Positions 18,932-25,726 of a stretch of 51,677 nt of DNA are shown piece by piece; positions within the stretch are counted from its first letter, which is position 1; each line of letters opens with the position of its first letter. The translations under genes and the position numbers were made by a program. The notes under the pieces are model-generated. The model saw only the letters and a list, made by a program, of their open reading frames with translations. It was not told the DNA's origin and made no database searches. Source of the DNA: an uncultured Pseudomonadota bacterium (lineage in GTDB: Bacteria > Myxococcota_A > UBA796 > SXON01); the NCBI GenBank assembly GCA_903921785.1, contig CAIXRH010000085.1:1-51677 (forward strand), written 5' to 3'.

Positions 18932-18937
18932 GACGTA
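18932..18937 (-). promoter_or_regulatory. Candidate -10 element of the moxR-like gene
   Basis: Minus-strand TACGTC lies exactly six bases before the ATG at 18925. Facing it, TACAGT at 18952-18957 is the best -10 candidate for the plus-strand gene at 18966 (eight-base spacing). Confidence 0.4.
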
Positions 18938-18965
18938 GCGTGATCCTCGGGTACAGTGCAGGTGA

Positions 18966-20870
18966 ATGTGGTTCCTCGTCGCCTGCACCACCGCCACCCC
19001 GTCGCCCGACTCCGCGGAGACCGGCCAGGCGCCGGAAGAGGACAGCCAGATCGACAGCGCGCCCGAGGCGGACACCGGCCGATGGACCCTCGGCCTGAGC
19101 GCCGAAGCCCGAGAGCGAGTGGACCCGATCCTCTGTGCCGCAGCGCTCGCCCCGGAAGGCGTGGCGTCCACCCTGAGTTGGACCGTGGACGGTGCCCCGT
19201 TCACCGGGCTCACGCTCCTGACCCGGGAGCCCGGAGACACCGTGTTTCCAGGCTACACCCGCGCGGACCAGCTGTGGACGTGCACGCGGAGCTGGTCCGG
19301 CGGCGGATCCGAAGCAAGCAGCCGGATCCACCCTTTCGACCCTGCCAAGTTGGACCCTTATCTCGCGCCGTCGATGTGGGTCGCGGACGGGGTGCTCCAC
19401 TACACCGGGGCCCTCGCCCGTCAGCCCGCCGTCGGCGTGCTCTACGGGTTTGACGGCTGGTCCGCGCGCGAGGCCTCGCCCAACGCGGCCACATCGGTCT
19501 ACCCCGAGGGCACCTTCCGATACGGCGTGCACGCCGCCATGGTCCCCGAGCCCGGTGGCTGGGCGCTCCCCCTGGACGTCCCCGACGAGGTCCGAGCCGT
19601 CTCCGCGATCTTCGACGCCGAGGGAACGATCGAAGATCACGGCGGCACCGAGTACACCTGGGACCTGGTGTTCCCCTCGGTAGGCCCGTTCCTGACCTGG
19701 GACGACTCCACAGCTCCATCCCAGGGAATCGTGGTGAATTGGGCAACCGGCCAGCCCGGCATGGGCCTGGTCGAGTATGGACCCGACCGGGAGAACACGG
19801 CGTTCGTGCGCGACGACACATCCGATACACTGCATCATGTGTCGCTGACAGATCTTCCGGCGGCCACGCGCTTTGACTACCGGGTCCTCGACTCCCGTGG
19901 GCGGGCGTCGCCATGGTCCACGTTCACCACCGCGTCCGAGACCGACGACACCTTCACGTTCTTGGTGGCCTCCGACATGCAGGACGCGGGCAGCGACGGC
20001 CAGCGGTGGCCGGAGCTCGCCGCGACGATGATGACGGCCTGCCCCGACGCGCGCTTCGTCCTCGCCCCGGGTGACCTTTCCGCCCAAGATTCGCCCGGCT
20101 TCTGGTGGCTCTTCTTCGACGCAGGACGCCAGCTCTTCGACCACATCCCCATCGTGCCCAGCGTGGGAAACCACGACACCCCCTCTGTGTTCTCGTCACC
20201 GGACACGCGCCACTACCGGAGCTGGTTCGCACTCCCTTCCGTGGATGGAAACGAGGACCACTACCGCTTCGACTACGGAAGAATGCGCGTGTTCGCCATC
20301 AGCACCGAGTCCCTCGACGACCTGGAGCCGGACAGCGCCCAGTACGCATGGATCTCCGCCGAGCTCGGCAAGCTCCGCGACGGCACGGACGCCGACGTCG
20401 ACTGGGTGATCACCCAGGCCCACCACCCTGGATACGACATCGGCAAGCGCTTCGCCGTGGAGACACCCCGTTATCGCCCGCTCACCGAGCTGTTCGACGG
20501 CGTGGTCGACGTCGACATCCGCGCCCACGAACACATCTACCAACGCTACGTGCCGCTTCGATTCTCCAACAACCCGGTCGCGACGTACGGCCGGGGCGAC
20601 GATCAGGGGGTGGCCTACCTGGTCACGCCGAGCGCGGGGTTCGAGCACCTCGACACGGGCGTCATCGATCCCGGAATGGCGGGCGGCGACCAGCTCGAGA
20701 ACCTCGCCTGGCCCGAGCTCGCTCCGGGTCAAGGAGCCGTCGACGCCCAGCACGGCTTCCTCGTGGGCTCCGTGACGCCGAGCACCCTGTCGCTCAGCTT
20801 CGTCGAGGTCGGCTCGACCGAGGCGCCGGAGGAGCCAACGGTGGTGGACGAGCTGCGCATCGAGCGCTGA
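18966..20870 (+). CDS. Purple-acid-phosphatase-like metallophosphoesterase lipoprotein
   Basis: The 634-residue protein begins MWFLVAC, a very short lipoprotein signal with lipobox LVAC, then an acidic linker. Residues ~155-245 may be a carbohydrate-binding-like module (FRYGVHAAM, DHGGTEYTWDLVF). Residues ~250-330 resemble the FN3-like N-terminal domain of purple acid phosphatases (GIVVNWATGQPGMGLVEYG, THHVSL-type strand). The catalytic domain follows: SDMQD, APGDLSAQD, VPSVGNHDTP, ITQAHHPGYD and RAHEHIYQR. The GNHD and AHEH motifs are intact, but motif I has Gln where a metal-binding His is usual (DxH to DMQ). It is probably an outer-membrane phosphoesterase; activity with that substitution is uncertain. 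Confidence 0.85.
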   Translation: MWFLVACTTATPSPDSAETGQAPEEDSQIDSAPEADTGRWTLGLSAEARERVDPILCAAALAPEGVASTLSWTVDGAPFTGLTLLTREPGDTVFPGYTRADQLWTCTRSWSGGGSEASSRIHPFDPAKLDPYLAPSMWVADGVLHYTGALARQPAVGVLYGFDGWSAREASPNAATSVYPEGTFRYGVHAAMVPEPGGWALPLDVPDEVRAVSAIFDAEGTIEDHGGTEYTWDLVFPSVGPFLTWDDSTAPSQGIVVNWATGQPGMGLVEYGPDRENTAFVRDDTSDTLHHVSLTDLPAATRFDYRVLDSRGRASPWSTFTTASETDDTFTFLVASDMQDAGSDGQRWPELAATMMTACPDARFVLAPGDLSAQDSPGFWWLFFDAGRQLFDHIPIVPSVGNHDTPSVFSSPDTRHYRSWFALPSVDGNEDHYRFDYGRMRVFAISTESLDDLEPDSAQYAWISAELGKLRDGTDADVDWVITQAHHPGYDIGKRFAVETPRYRPLTELFDGVVDVDIRAHEHIYQRYVPLRFSNNPVATYGRGDDQGVAYLVTPSAGFEHLDTGVIDPGMAGGDQLENLAWPELAPGQGAVDAQHGFLVGSVTPSTLSLSFVEVGSTEAPEEPTVVDELRIER

Positions 20871-20876
20871 GCGCGG

Positions 20877-22055
20877 CTACATGAAGTTCCGGGTGTGGAG
20901 GCTGCTGAGCTGCTTCGCGTCAACGTCGCTGAAGCCCAACCGACGCAGCCGGACCTGCCGCCCCGCGTCCATCTCCTCGCCGAGCGCGGTGACCGCGTCC
21001 CAGCCACGCTCGAGCGCGTCGAGCTCCAGGCTCCCGGCGGCCAGGAGCACCAGGGATTCAAAGACCTCCTCGTTGAGGCCGGCGGTGTGCTGCAAGGCGG
21101 CGTGGCGCCCGAGCACTGCATTGGCCATCCGGTCTCTCAGGCTGGGGTCGCGCGCGACATGACGTTCGAGATGCGCGAGCCCGAACGCCACATGTCGTGC
21201 CTCGTCGACCGCAGCGAGTCGCGCGACGGCCGACGTCACCGGATCGGGGGCATGGTGCTCCAAGAAGCGGAGCAGCACGAGGAAGCTGCCCTCCCCAAGC
21301 ACGGAGGTGAGGAAGCTGGCGAGCGCGAAGTCCGGCTCGTCGGTCAAGGTCTTGAGCGACGCCTGCCCCCCCGCGGTGGACAACGCCGGCGCCGAGCGGA
21401 GCAGGAGCATTCGACGGGTGAAAACCTCGATGTGCCGAGCTTCATCGGCCGCCTGGATCGCCAGCAGCTGCAAGATTTCCCGGAAATGCGGATGCACCTG
21501 CGCGCAGAACCGAGCGGGCACGATGAGCGCGGCCGTCTCGTTCTCCACCAGATAGGTCATCACCTGCACCACCGCGTCCTCGACCTCCGGAGGGTGGGAG
21601 ATGGGCGCCGACCAGTCGATCGCGGTGGAGGGATCCCACTGCGCTGCCGCTGCCTGCAGGTACAGGCGCGAGGCCTCCTCGGTCCACAATTCATCGCGTG
21701 TTGCCAGCGGGAATCGAAACTCCGGGCTCCCGGCCTCAACGGCGGCACCGCGCGCGGCGAGCCCCCAGTGGGGTGAGGCGCGCTCCACCACGCCGTCGAT
21801 GCCGGCCTGGCCGGTCCGCTCCGCGCCACGCCACCGCCCGTCGAGGTGCATCGGCCGGGACACTCGCCAACCGGCACCATCCCGCTCCACGCCCGCCCCC
21901 CACCGGCGGGCGTGGGTGCCGAGATGCACCTCGAGCTCTCCATCCTCGCCCACGATCACCAACTCCTCGCCCGCTTCGAGCGCGGAGAGCGCCCGTCGGA
22001 GCGCGAGGTGCGCCCCACGGGCGAGCGAGTGGCGACCGAGGTCGAGCCGGGGCAC
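20877..22055 (-). CDS. Ferritin-like diiron protein with an N-terminal TusA-like region
   Basis: The 392-residue protein starts at a GTG one base after the preceding stop (TGA-C-GTG). Residues ~10-55 (ARGAHLALRRALSALEAGEE, then LVIVGEDGELEVHLG) resemble a TusA/SirA fold but lack its CPxP cysteine. The C-terminal ~260 residues are a four-helix ferritin-like domain with duplicated iron ligands: a helix with LVENETAALIVPARF, then ADEARH, then GEGSFLVLLRFLEHH, then VDEARH. E...ExxH...E...ExxH is the ligand set of diiron oxygenases and oxidases such as AurF. It is the last gene of a three-gene unit. I infer an oxidase or oxygenase; substrate unknown. It converges with the phosphatase gene across 6 bp. 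Confidence 0.75.
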   Translation of the reverse strand: MPRLDLGRHSLARGAHLALRRALSALEAGEELVIVGEDGELEVHLGTHARRWGAGVERDGAGWRVSRPMHLDGRWRGAERTGQAGIDGVVERASPHWGLAARGAAVEAGSPEFRFPLATRDELWTEEASRLYLQAAAAQWDPSTAIDWSAPISHPPEVEDAVVQVMTYLVENETAALIVPARFCAQVHPHFREILQLLAIQAADEARHIEVFTRRMLLLRSAPALSTAGGQASLKTLTDEPDFALASFLTSVLGEGSFLVLLRFLEHHAPDPVTSAVARLAAVDEARHVAFGLAHLERHVARDPSLRDRMANAVLGRHAALQHTAGLNEEVFESLVLLAAGSLELDALERGWDAVTALGEEMDAGRQVRLRRLGFSDVDAKQLSSLHTRNFM

Positions 22056-22056
22056 G

Positions 22057-22896
22057 TCAGCCCACCGAGGCCACGAAGGCGTCGATGGTCCCAAAGGTGG
22101 TGCACGCCGCGTCGAGCTGTGCGTACCCCTCGGTGCGGCCCGGCCGCCACGCCTTGAGCCCCTCAAGGTCCATCAACCGGCGCACCGACGGGTCGTCCCA
22201 CGACATCCCCATCAGCAACGAGACGAACCGCTCGCACGCCGCGCCGTCCACCCCGTCGAGGATGGTGAAGTTGCAGTGATCGTACGGGGCGGTGCGGTGA
22301 AGGACGCGGACGCGATGAGCAGGCGCGGTGCCATCGGCGGCGAAGCCGACGAGGTTGGCGTCGAGGATGCAGGCAGCGTCCACCTCCCCCTTCAAGAGCG
22401 CCTCCATCGCCACCCGTTCGCCGCCGATGTGGTCCCCGTGCTTGCCCACGAGGAGGTCGTGCCGCACCACCGATACATCGGCGGATGTATCGAGGCCCTG
22501 CTGCTGGAGCGACCAGAGCGGGATGAGCGTCGCCTGCGGCGAATCGCCCGCGCCCACCCCGACGCGACGCCCCCGCAGCCCCGACACGTTCTGCGCGGGA
22601 TCGTCGGCCCGAACGACCACCACGGAGGTGAGGTCCTGATCCGTGTCGCGCATCGCCACGGCCGTGGCCCGACGTCCAGTCCGGGAGGCGATCCGCTCCG
22701 CCTGGATCCACGCCAGTGGCGAGTTCCAGGCCACGTCGATCACCCCAGCGAAGTGGGCCGCCACCTGACGCTCGTAGTTATGGAACAACACGTAGTCGAA
22801 CGGGAGGCCCCGCTCCTCGAAGAACAGCTTGAAGCCGTCCCAGATGGTGACGACCTTCGGGTCGTACGCCACGGCACCGAGCACGAATGGACGCAT
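22057..22896 (-). CDS. PhnD-like periplasmic-binding-fold protein without signal peptide
   Basis: The 279-residue protein starts directly with the first strand and helix of a type II binding-protein fold (MRPFVLGAVAYDPKVVTIWD), so there is no signal peptide. VIDVAWNSPLAWIQAE, VVVVRADDPAQNVSGLRGRR, ATLIPLWSLQQQGLD and GEVDAACILDANL match PhnD/phosphonate-binding proteins, including the hinge and the GxVDAxxxxxxx turn. No ABC permease or ATPase gene is nearby. Cytoplasmic members of this fold can be enzymes (MqnA, MqnD, the Thi5/NMT1 group). It sits between an ACAD-fold flavoprotein (9-base gap) and a diiron protein (1-base gap), so a shared pathway is likely. Either a ligand sensor or an enzyme is possible. 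Confidence 0.75.
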   Translation of the reverse strand: MRPFVLGAVAYDPKVVTIWDGFKLFFEERGLPFDYVLFHNYERQVAAHFAGVIDVAWNSPLAWIQAERIASRTGRRATAVAMRDTDQDLTSVVVVRADDPAQNVSGLRGRRVGVGAGDSPQATLIPLWSLQQQGLDTSADVSVVRHDLLVGKHGDHIGGERVAMEALLKGEVDAACILDANLVGFAADGTAPAHRVRVLHRTAPYDHCNFTILDGVDGAACERFVSLLMGMSWDDPSVRRLMDLEGLKAWRPGRTEGYAQLDAACTTFGTIDAFVASVG

Positions 22897-22905
22897 GGCG
22901 CTCCC

Positions 22906-24033
22906 TCAGAAGAGCGGGAGGCCGCAGACGGCCTTCCCGATGAAGTCGTAGAGCACGTCGGTGGTCGGGCCCATGCTGCTGGCCGCCTGGGCGTCGCGGA
23001 AGAAACGTTCGACGCCAACTTCCTTGCGGTACGCCGCGCCGCCGCACACCCGCATGGCCGTGGCGGTCACCTCCAGCGCCGTCTCCGCGCCCGCGGCCTT
23101 GATCTGGAGCACCCGGAGCATCGCGTCGGCGCGCCCGGAGCCGAGGGCGGCGAGGGTATCCGCCATCAAGGCGTGAGCGAGGTCCGTCTTGATCTTCATC
23201 CGCGCGATGTAGGCGCGGATGGTCGGGAGGTCGGCGAGCGACACCCCCGCGTCCGCGTGGCGGATGGCGCCGGCGTGGGCGGCCGTAGCCGCCACCGAGG
23301 CGTCACAGAGGCCGATCGAGCACGCGGCGTTGAGCACGTTGAAGGTGGGGAGCACCACGCCCATCATCAGGTCGAAGCCCTTGCCGTCCTCGCCGAGACG
23401 GTTGGTCGCCGGAATCCGGGCTCCCGAAGCACGCACCGGCGCGCTGTCGTTCCCGCGCAGCCCCAGGCCGTCGTAGGCCGCCGTGGTGACCAGGCCCGCG
23501 GTCGGGTTCGGGACCAGCCAGAGCGTGGAGGCACCTTCGGCCGAGACCGGCTTGGAGGACCAGACGTACGCCGTGGCCTTCGCGGCCGACGTGATCCAGG
23601 ACTTCGACGCGTCGAGCACCACCGTGTCGCCGTCCACCGTCGCGGTAGAGCCCGGCGCCCAGAAGTGGCTGCGGGAGCCCGCTTCCGAGAACGCGAGCGT
23701 GCTGAGGTGCTTCCCCGCCGCGACCGCGCGACGGGTGGAGGCGTCCCCATGCGCAGCGATCACCGCGGAGCCGCAGTAGTGCATGCAGATCACCATGGCG
23801 GTGCTTCCACACGCGCGAGCCAGCCGCTCGACGACGGCCGCGGCCGCGTCGAGGCCGAGGCCGAGGCCCCCGTCGGCGACGGGGATGGTCAGCCCGAAGA
23901 GCCCGGAGGCCGCGATGGCGGCGACCGCCTCTTCGGGAAACGCGCCGTCGTGATCGACACGGGAGGCGTTGGGGGCCACGATCCCTTCGACAATGGGCTC
24001 GAGGGTGGCGAGGACGGATGCGAGGTCAGCCAT
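22906..24033 (-). CDS. ACAD-fold flavoprotein lacking the catalytic glutamate
   Basis: The 375-residue protein has the acyl-CoA dehydrogenase layout: N-terminal helices, a beta domain (LAFSEAGSRSHFWAPGSTA), and the C-terminal helical domain ending CGGAAYRKEVGVERFFRDAQA. The usual catalytic base is missing in both known places: the MCAD position (YEGT) reads SMGPT, and the isovaleryl/long-chain position (LERLVLA) reads LPTFNVLNA. This argues against alpha,beta-dehydrogenation and fits the FMN/FAD monooxygenases of this fold (DszC-type) or a non-catalytic role. It is first in a three-gene unit, with GGAG seven bases before the ATG directly after a 22-base inverted repeat. Fold assignment is firm; function is inferred. 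Confidence 0.82.
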   Translation of the reverse strand: MADLASVLATLEPIVEGIVAPNASRVDHDGAFPEEAVAAIAASGLFGLTIPVADGGLGLGLDAAAAVVERLARACGSTAMVICMHYCGSAVIAAHGDASTRRAVAAGKHLSTLAFSEAGSRSHFWAPGSTATVDGDTVVLDASKSWITSAAKATAYVWSSKPVSAEGASTLWLVPNPTAGLVTTAAYDGLGLRGNDSAPVRASGARIPATNRLGEDGKGFDLMMGVVLPTFNVLNAACSIGLCDASVAATAAHAGAIRHADAGVSLADLPTIRAYIARMKIKTDLAHALMADTLAALGSGRADAMLRVLQIKAAGAETALEVTATAMRVCGGAAYRKEVGVERFFRDAQAASSMGPTTDVLYDFIGKAVCGLPLF

Positions 24034-24043
24034 GGGGATGCTC

Positions 24044-24065
24044 CACGCGGTCGCACGACCGCGTG
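24044..24065. repeat. 22-base inverted repeat next to a ribosome binding site
   Basis: CACGCGGTCG and CGACCGCGTG are perfect 10-base arms around CA, ending 11 bases before the ATG at 24033. As DNA it is a typical dimeric-repressor operator; as RNA its 3' arm abuts the GGAG box. Confidence 0.7.
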
Positions 24066-24095
24066 ACTCCCCGTCACCCGGCGTGGCCGCAGTAC

Positions 24096-24114
24096 GGTCC
24101 GGACACTCCGGACC
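24096..24114. repeat. 19-base inverted repeat in the same leader
   Basis: GGTCCGGA-CAC-TCCGGACC is a perfect 8-bp inverted repeat 30 bases upstream of the larger one. It has a different sequence, so it is unlikely to bind the same protein. Confidence 0.6.
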
Positions 24115-24124
24115 CTGGGTTGAG

Positions 24125-24145
24125 TCAGGCGAGGGTGAACAACAT
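24125..24145 (-). CDS. Possible six-residue leader peptide MLFTLA
   Basis: An ATG at 24145 preceded by GGAG at an 8-base spacing opens a six-codon frame closed by TGA, inside the predicted leader. Short frames occur by chance, so this is only a candidate attenuation or coupling peptide. There is no run of one amino acid that would suggest a classical attenuator. Confidence 0.2.
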   Translation of the reverse strand: MLFTLA

Positions 24146-24265
24146 GGGGGGGTCTCCGCGCGCTGGGGGCGCGCATGGGCAAGATACCATGGCCCGCGCG
24201 GCTCACCACCTCATTCGAGGGGGAGCCGGCCTGACGGTGGGGCGGGGCGCCGGAATCCGCCGCAA

Positions 24266-25726
24266 TCAGAGCGGGCTGACGACCTTGAGGTTCGTGTAGC
24301 CGGCTTCGCGCAGCTTGGGCTCGATCACCTTCTGGTCGCCCACCAGCACGAAGACCGCGTGGTCGGGGTTCCAAGCGGCCAGCGGCCCGGTGACATCCCC
24401 GAGCTGCACCGCCCCGATCGCGCGCAGATCGGCGGCGATGGTGTCGGGACTGCGGTTGTAGGAGAGCTCCTCCGCGTACGTGCCCGCGACGCCTCCCTGA
24501 CTCTCCAGCTCCTCCACCACGTCCTGACGGGCGGCGCCCTGGGCCTTGCCGAGCTCCTCCGCGCTGATCCCCGTCTGGATCCCCTTGAGCTCCCCAAGGA
24601 GGTCGGTGAGCGCCGGGGCGGTGACGTCGGTACGGATACGAGTGCGAACCACCAGATTCCCCGCCGAGAACCGCTGACTGAGCCCTGCCTTCACCCCGTA
24701 GGTGTAGCCGCGCTTCTCCCGCAGGAGGGCGTTGAGGCGAGAGGTGAAGGTCCCGCCGAGGGCGATGGTGCCGACCCGGGTCGGGGCCTCCACCGGGTCC
24801 CCGATGCGGGGGCCAGGGAAGGCCACGTAGAACGCCGTCTGGGCCGAGTCTGGAACGTCTACCAGGAAGATTGGCTCGTGGTCGTGGACCGGCGCGGCAG
24901 CGATCACCGGCTCGGTCGGGGCCGTTCCCGTCCAGGCCCCAAAGCGAGCGTTGAGCGCGGTGATCACGCTGTTCGCGTCCACCGCACCAGCCACCGTGAA
25001 GCCGGCGCCGCCGGCCACGAAGGTCGACTTCACCCAGCGCTTCACATCCGCCGGTTTGGACGCCTTCAGCCCGGCCTCCGTCCCATCCGACGGGCGACCG
25101 TACGGGTGACCGGTCCCCCAGTACAGCGCCTGCGCGGTTCGAGCCGCGACGTAGGTGGGCTCGGAGAAGCTCTGCTGCAGGCCGGCAAGCAGGAGGTCGC
25201 GCGCCTTGCGGATCTCCTTCGGCGTCAGCTTGGGGCGCAGGACGAGGTCGGCGAGCAGGTCGAGCCCAGGCTCAAGCTGGCTGACGGGCCCGCTGAGGGT
25301 GAGGTAGCTTCCGTCCTCCGTGGCCGCGCCGTTGATGGTGAGCCCGCGCCGTTCCACTTCGGCGGCAAATTCCGGACCGGTACGATCTCCCGCTCCGCGC
25401 CGCATCGCTTCCATCGCCAGCGCGGCCGTGCCCTCGTGGCCCGCAGCGTCGAGCTGCGAGCCGCCGGGCACGGTGAGCACGAGCGTGAAGATCGGCAGGG
25501 TGGCGGAAGGGATCACCCAAACCGGCACATGGTTGGAGAGCTCACGCACCTCCGGCGTGGGCGGCGAGAACGACACCACCGGCCCGACCGTGGGCATGGT
25601 GGCGAGCGGATCCACCGGCACGGGTGCAGCTTCCACCACCGGCGGAGGCGGCGGTGGTGGCTTGGGCCGGGCGCTCGCGGTGAGCGGGAGGAGGGCGACG
25701 AGGCCCAGGAGCAGGCGACGGTTCAC
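24266..25726 (-). CDS. M16-family peptidase, inactive subunit
   Basis: The 486-residue protein has an N-terminal signal sequence (RRLLLGLVALLPLTASA), a Pro-rich linker and two M16 (insulinase-like) halves. The zinc motif HxxEH is lost: the position reads HEGTAALAMEAM. The C-terminal half keeps the R/Y pair region (LREKRGYTYGVKAG), which helps bind substrate in partner subunits. This is the usual division of labour in bacterial M16 heterodimers, in which one chain has the HxxEH and the other the R/Y motif. The start GTG overlaps the upstream M16 stop by four bases (GTGA). It should act in the periplasm with the gene just upstream. Confidence 0.88.
   Translation of the reverse strand: MNRRLLLGLVALLPLTASARPKPPPPPPPVVEAAPVPVDPLATMPTVGPVVSFSPPTPEVRELSNHVPVWVIPSATLPIFTLVLTVPGGSQLDAAGHEGTAALAMEAMRRGAGDRTGPEFAAEVERRGLTINGAATEDGSYLTLSGPVSQLEPGLDLLADLVLRPKLTPKEIRKARDLLLAGLQQSFSEPTYVAARTAQALYWGTGHPYGRPSDGTEAGLKASKPADVKRWVKSTFVAGGAGFTVAGAVDANSVITALNARFGAWTGTAPTEPVIAAAPVHDHEPIFLVDVPDSAQTAFYVAFPGPRIGDPVEAPTRVGTIALGGTFTSRLNALLREKRGYTYGVKAGLSQRFSAGNLVVRTRIRTDVTAPALTDLLGELKGIQTGISAEELGKAQGAARQDVVEELESQGGVAGTYAEELSYNRSPDTIAADLRAIGAVQLGDVTGPLAAWNPDHAVFVLVGDQKVIEPKLREAGYTNLKVVSPL

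Larger units (their letters stand above)
24034..24186 (-). promoter_or_regulatory. Structured leader of the ACAD-fold/PhnD-like/diiron unit
   Basis: Minus-strand TATCTT at 24186-24181 is a TAnnnT -10 candidate, predicting a leader of about 140 bases. The leader contains three stem candidates: 24158-24174 (5-bp arms), 24096-24114 (GGTCCGGA/TCCGGACC, 8-bp arms, 3-base loop) and 24044-24065 (CACGCGGTCG/CGACCGCGTG, 10-bp arms, 2-base loop). The last abuts the GGAG box of the first gene. A six-codon ORF with its own GGAG (24125-24145) lies between the first two stems. No other gene is supported in this 232-base gap, and the minus strand here is also the region downstream of the M16 gene. Confidence 0.5.
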
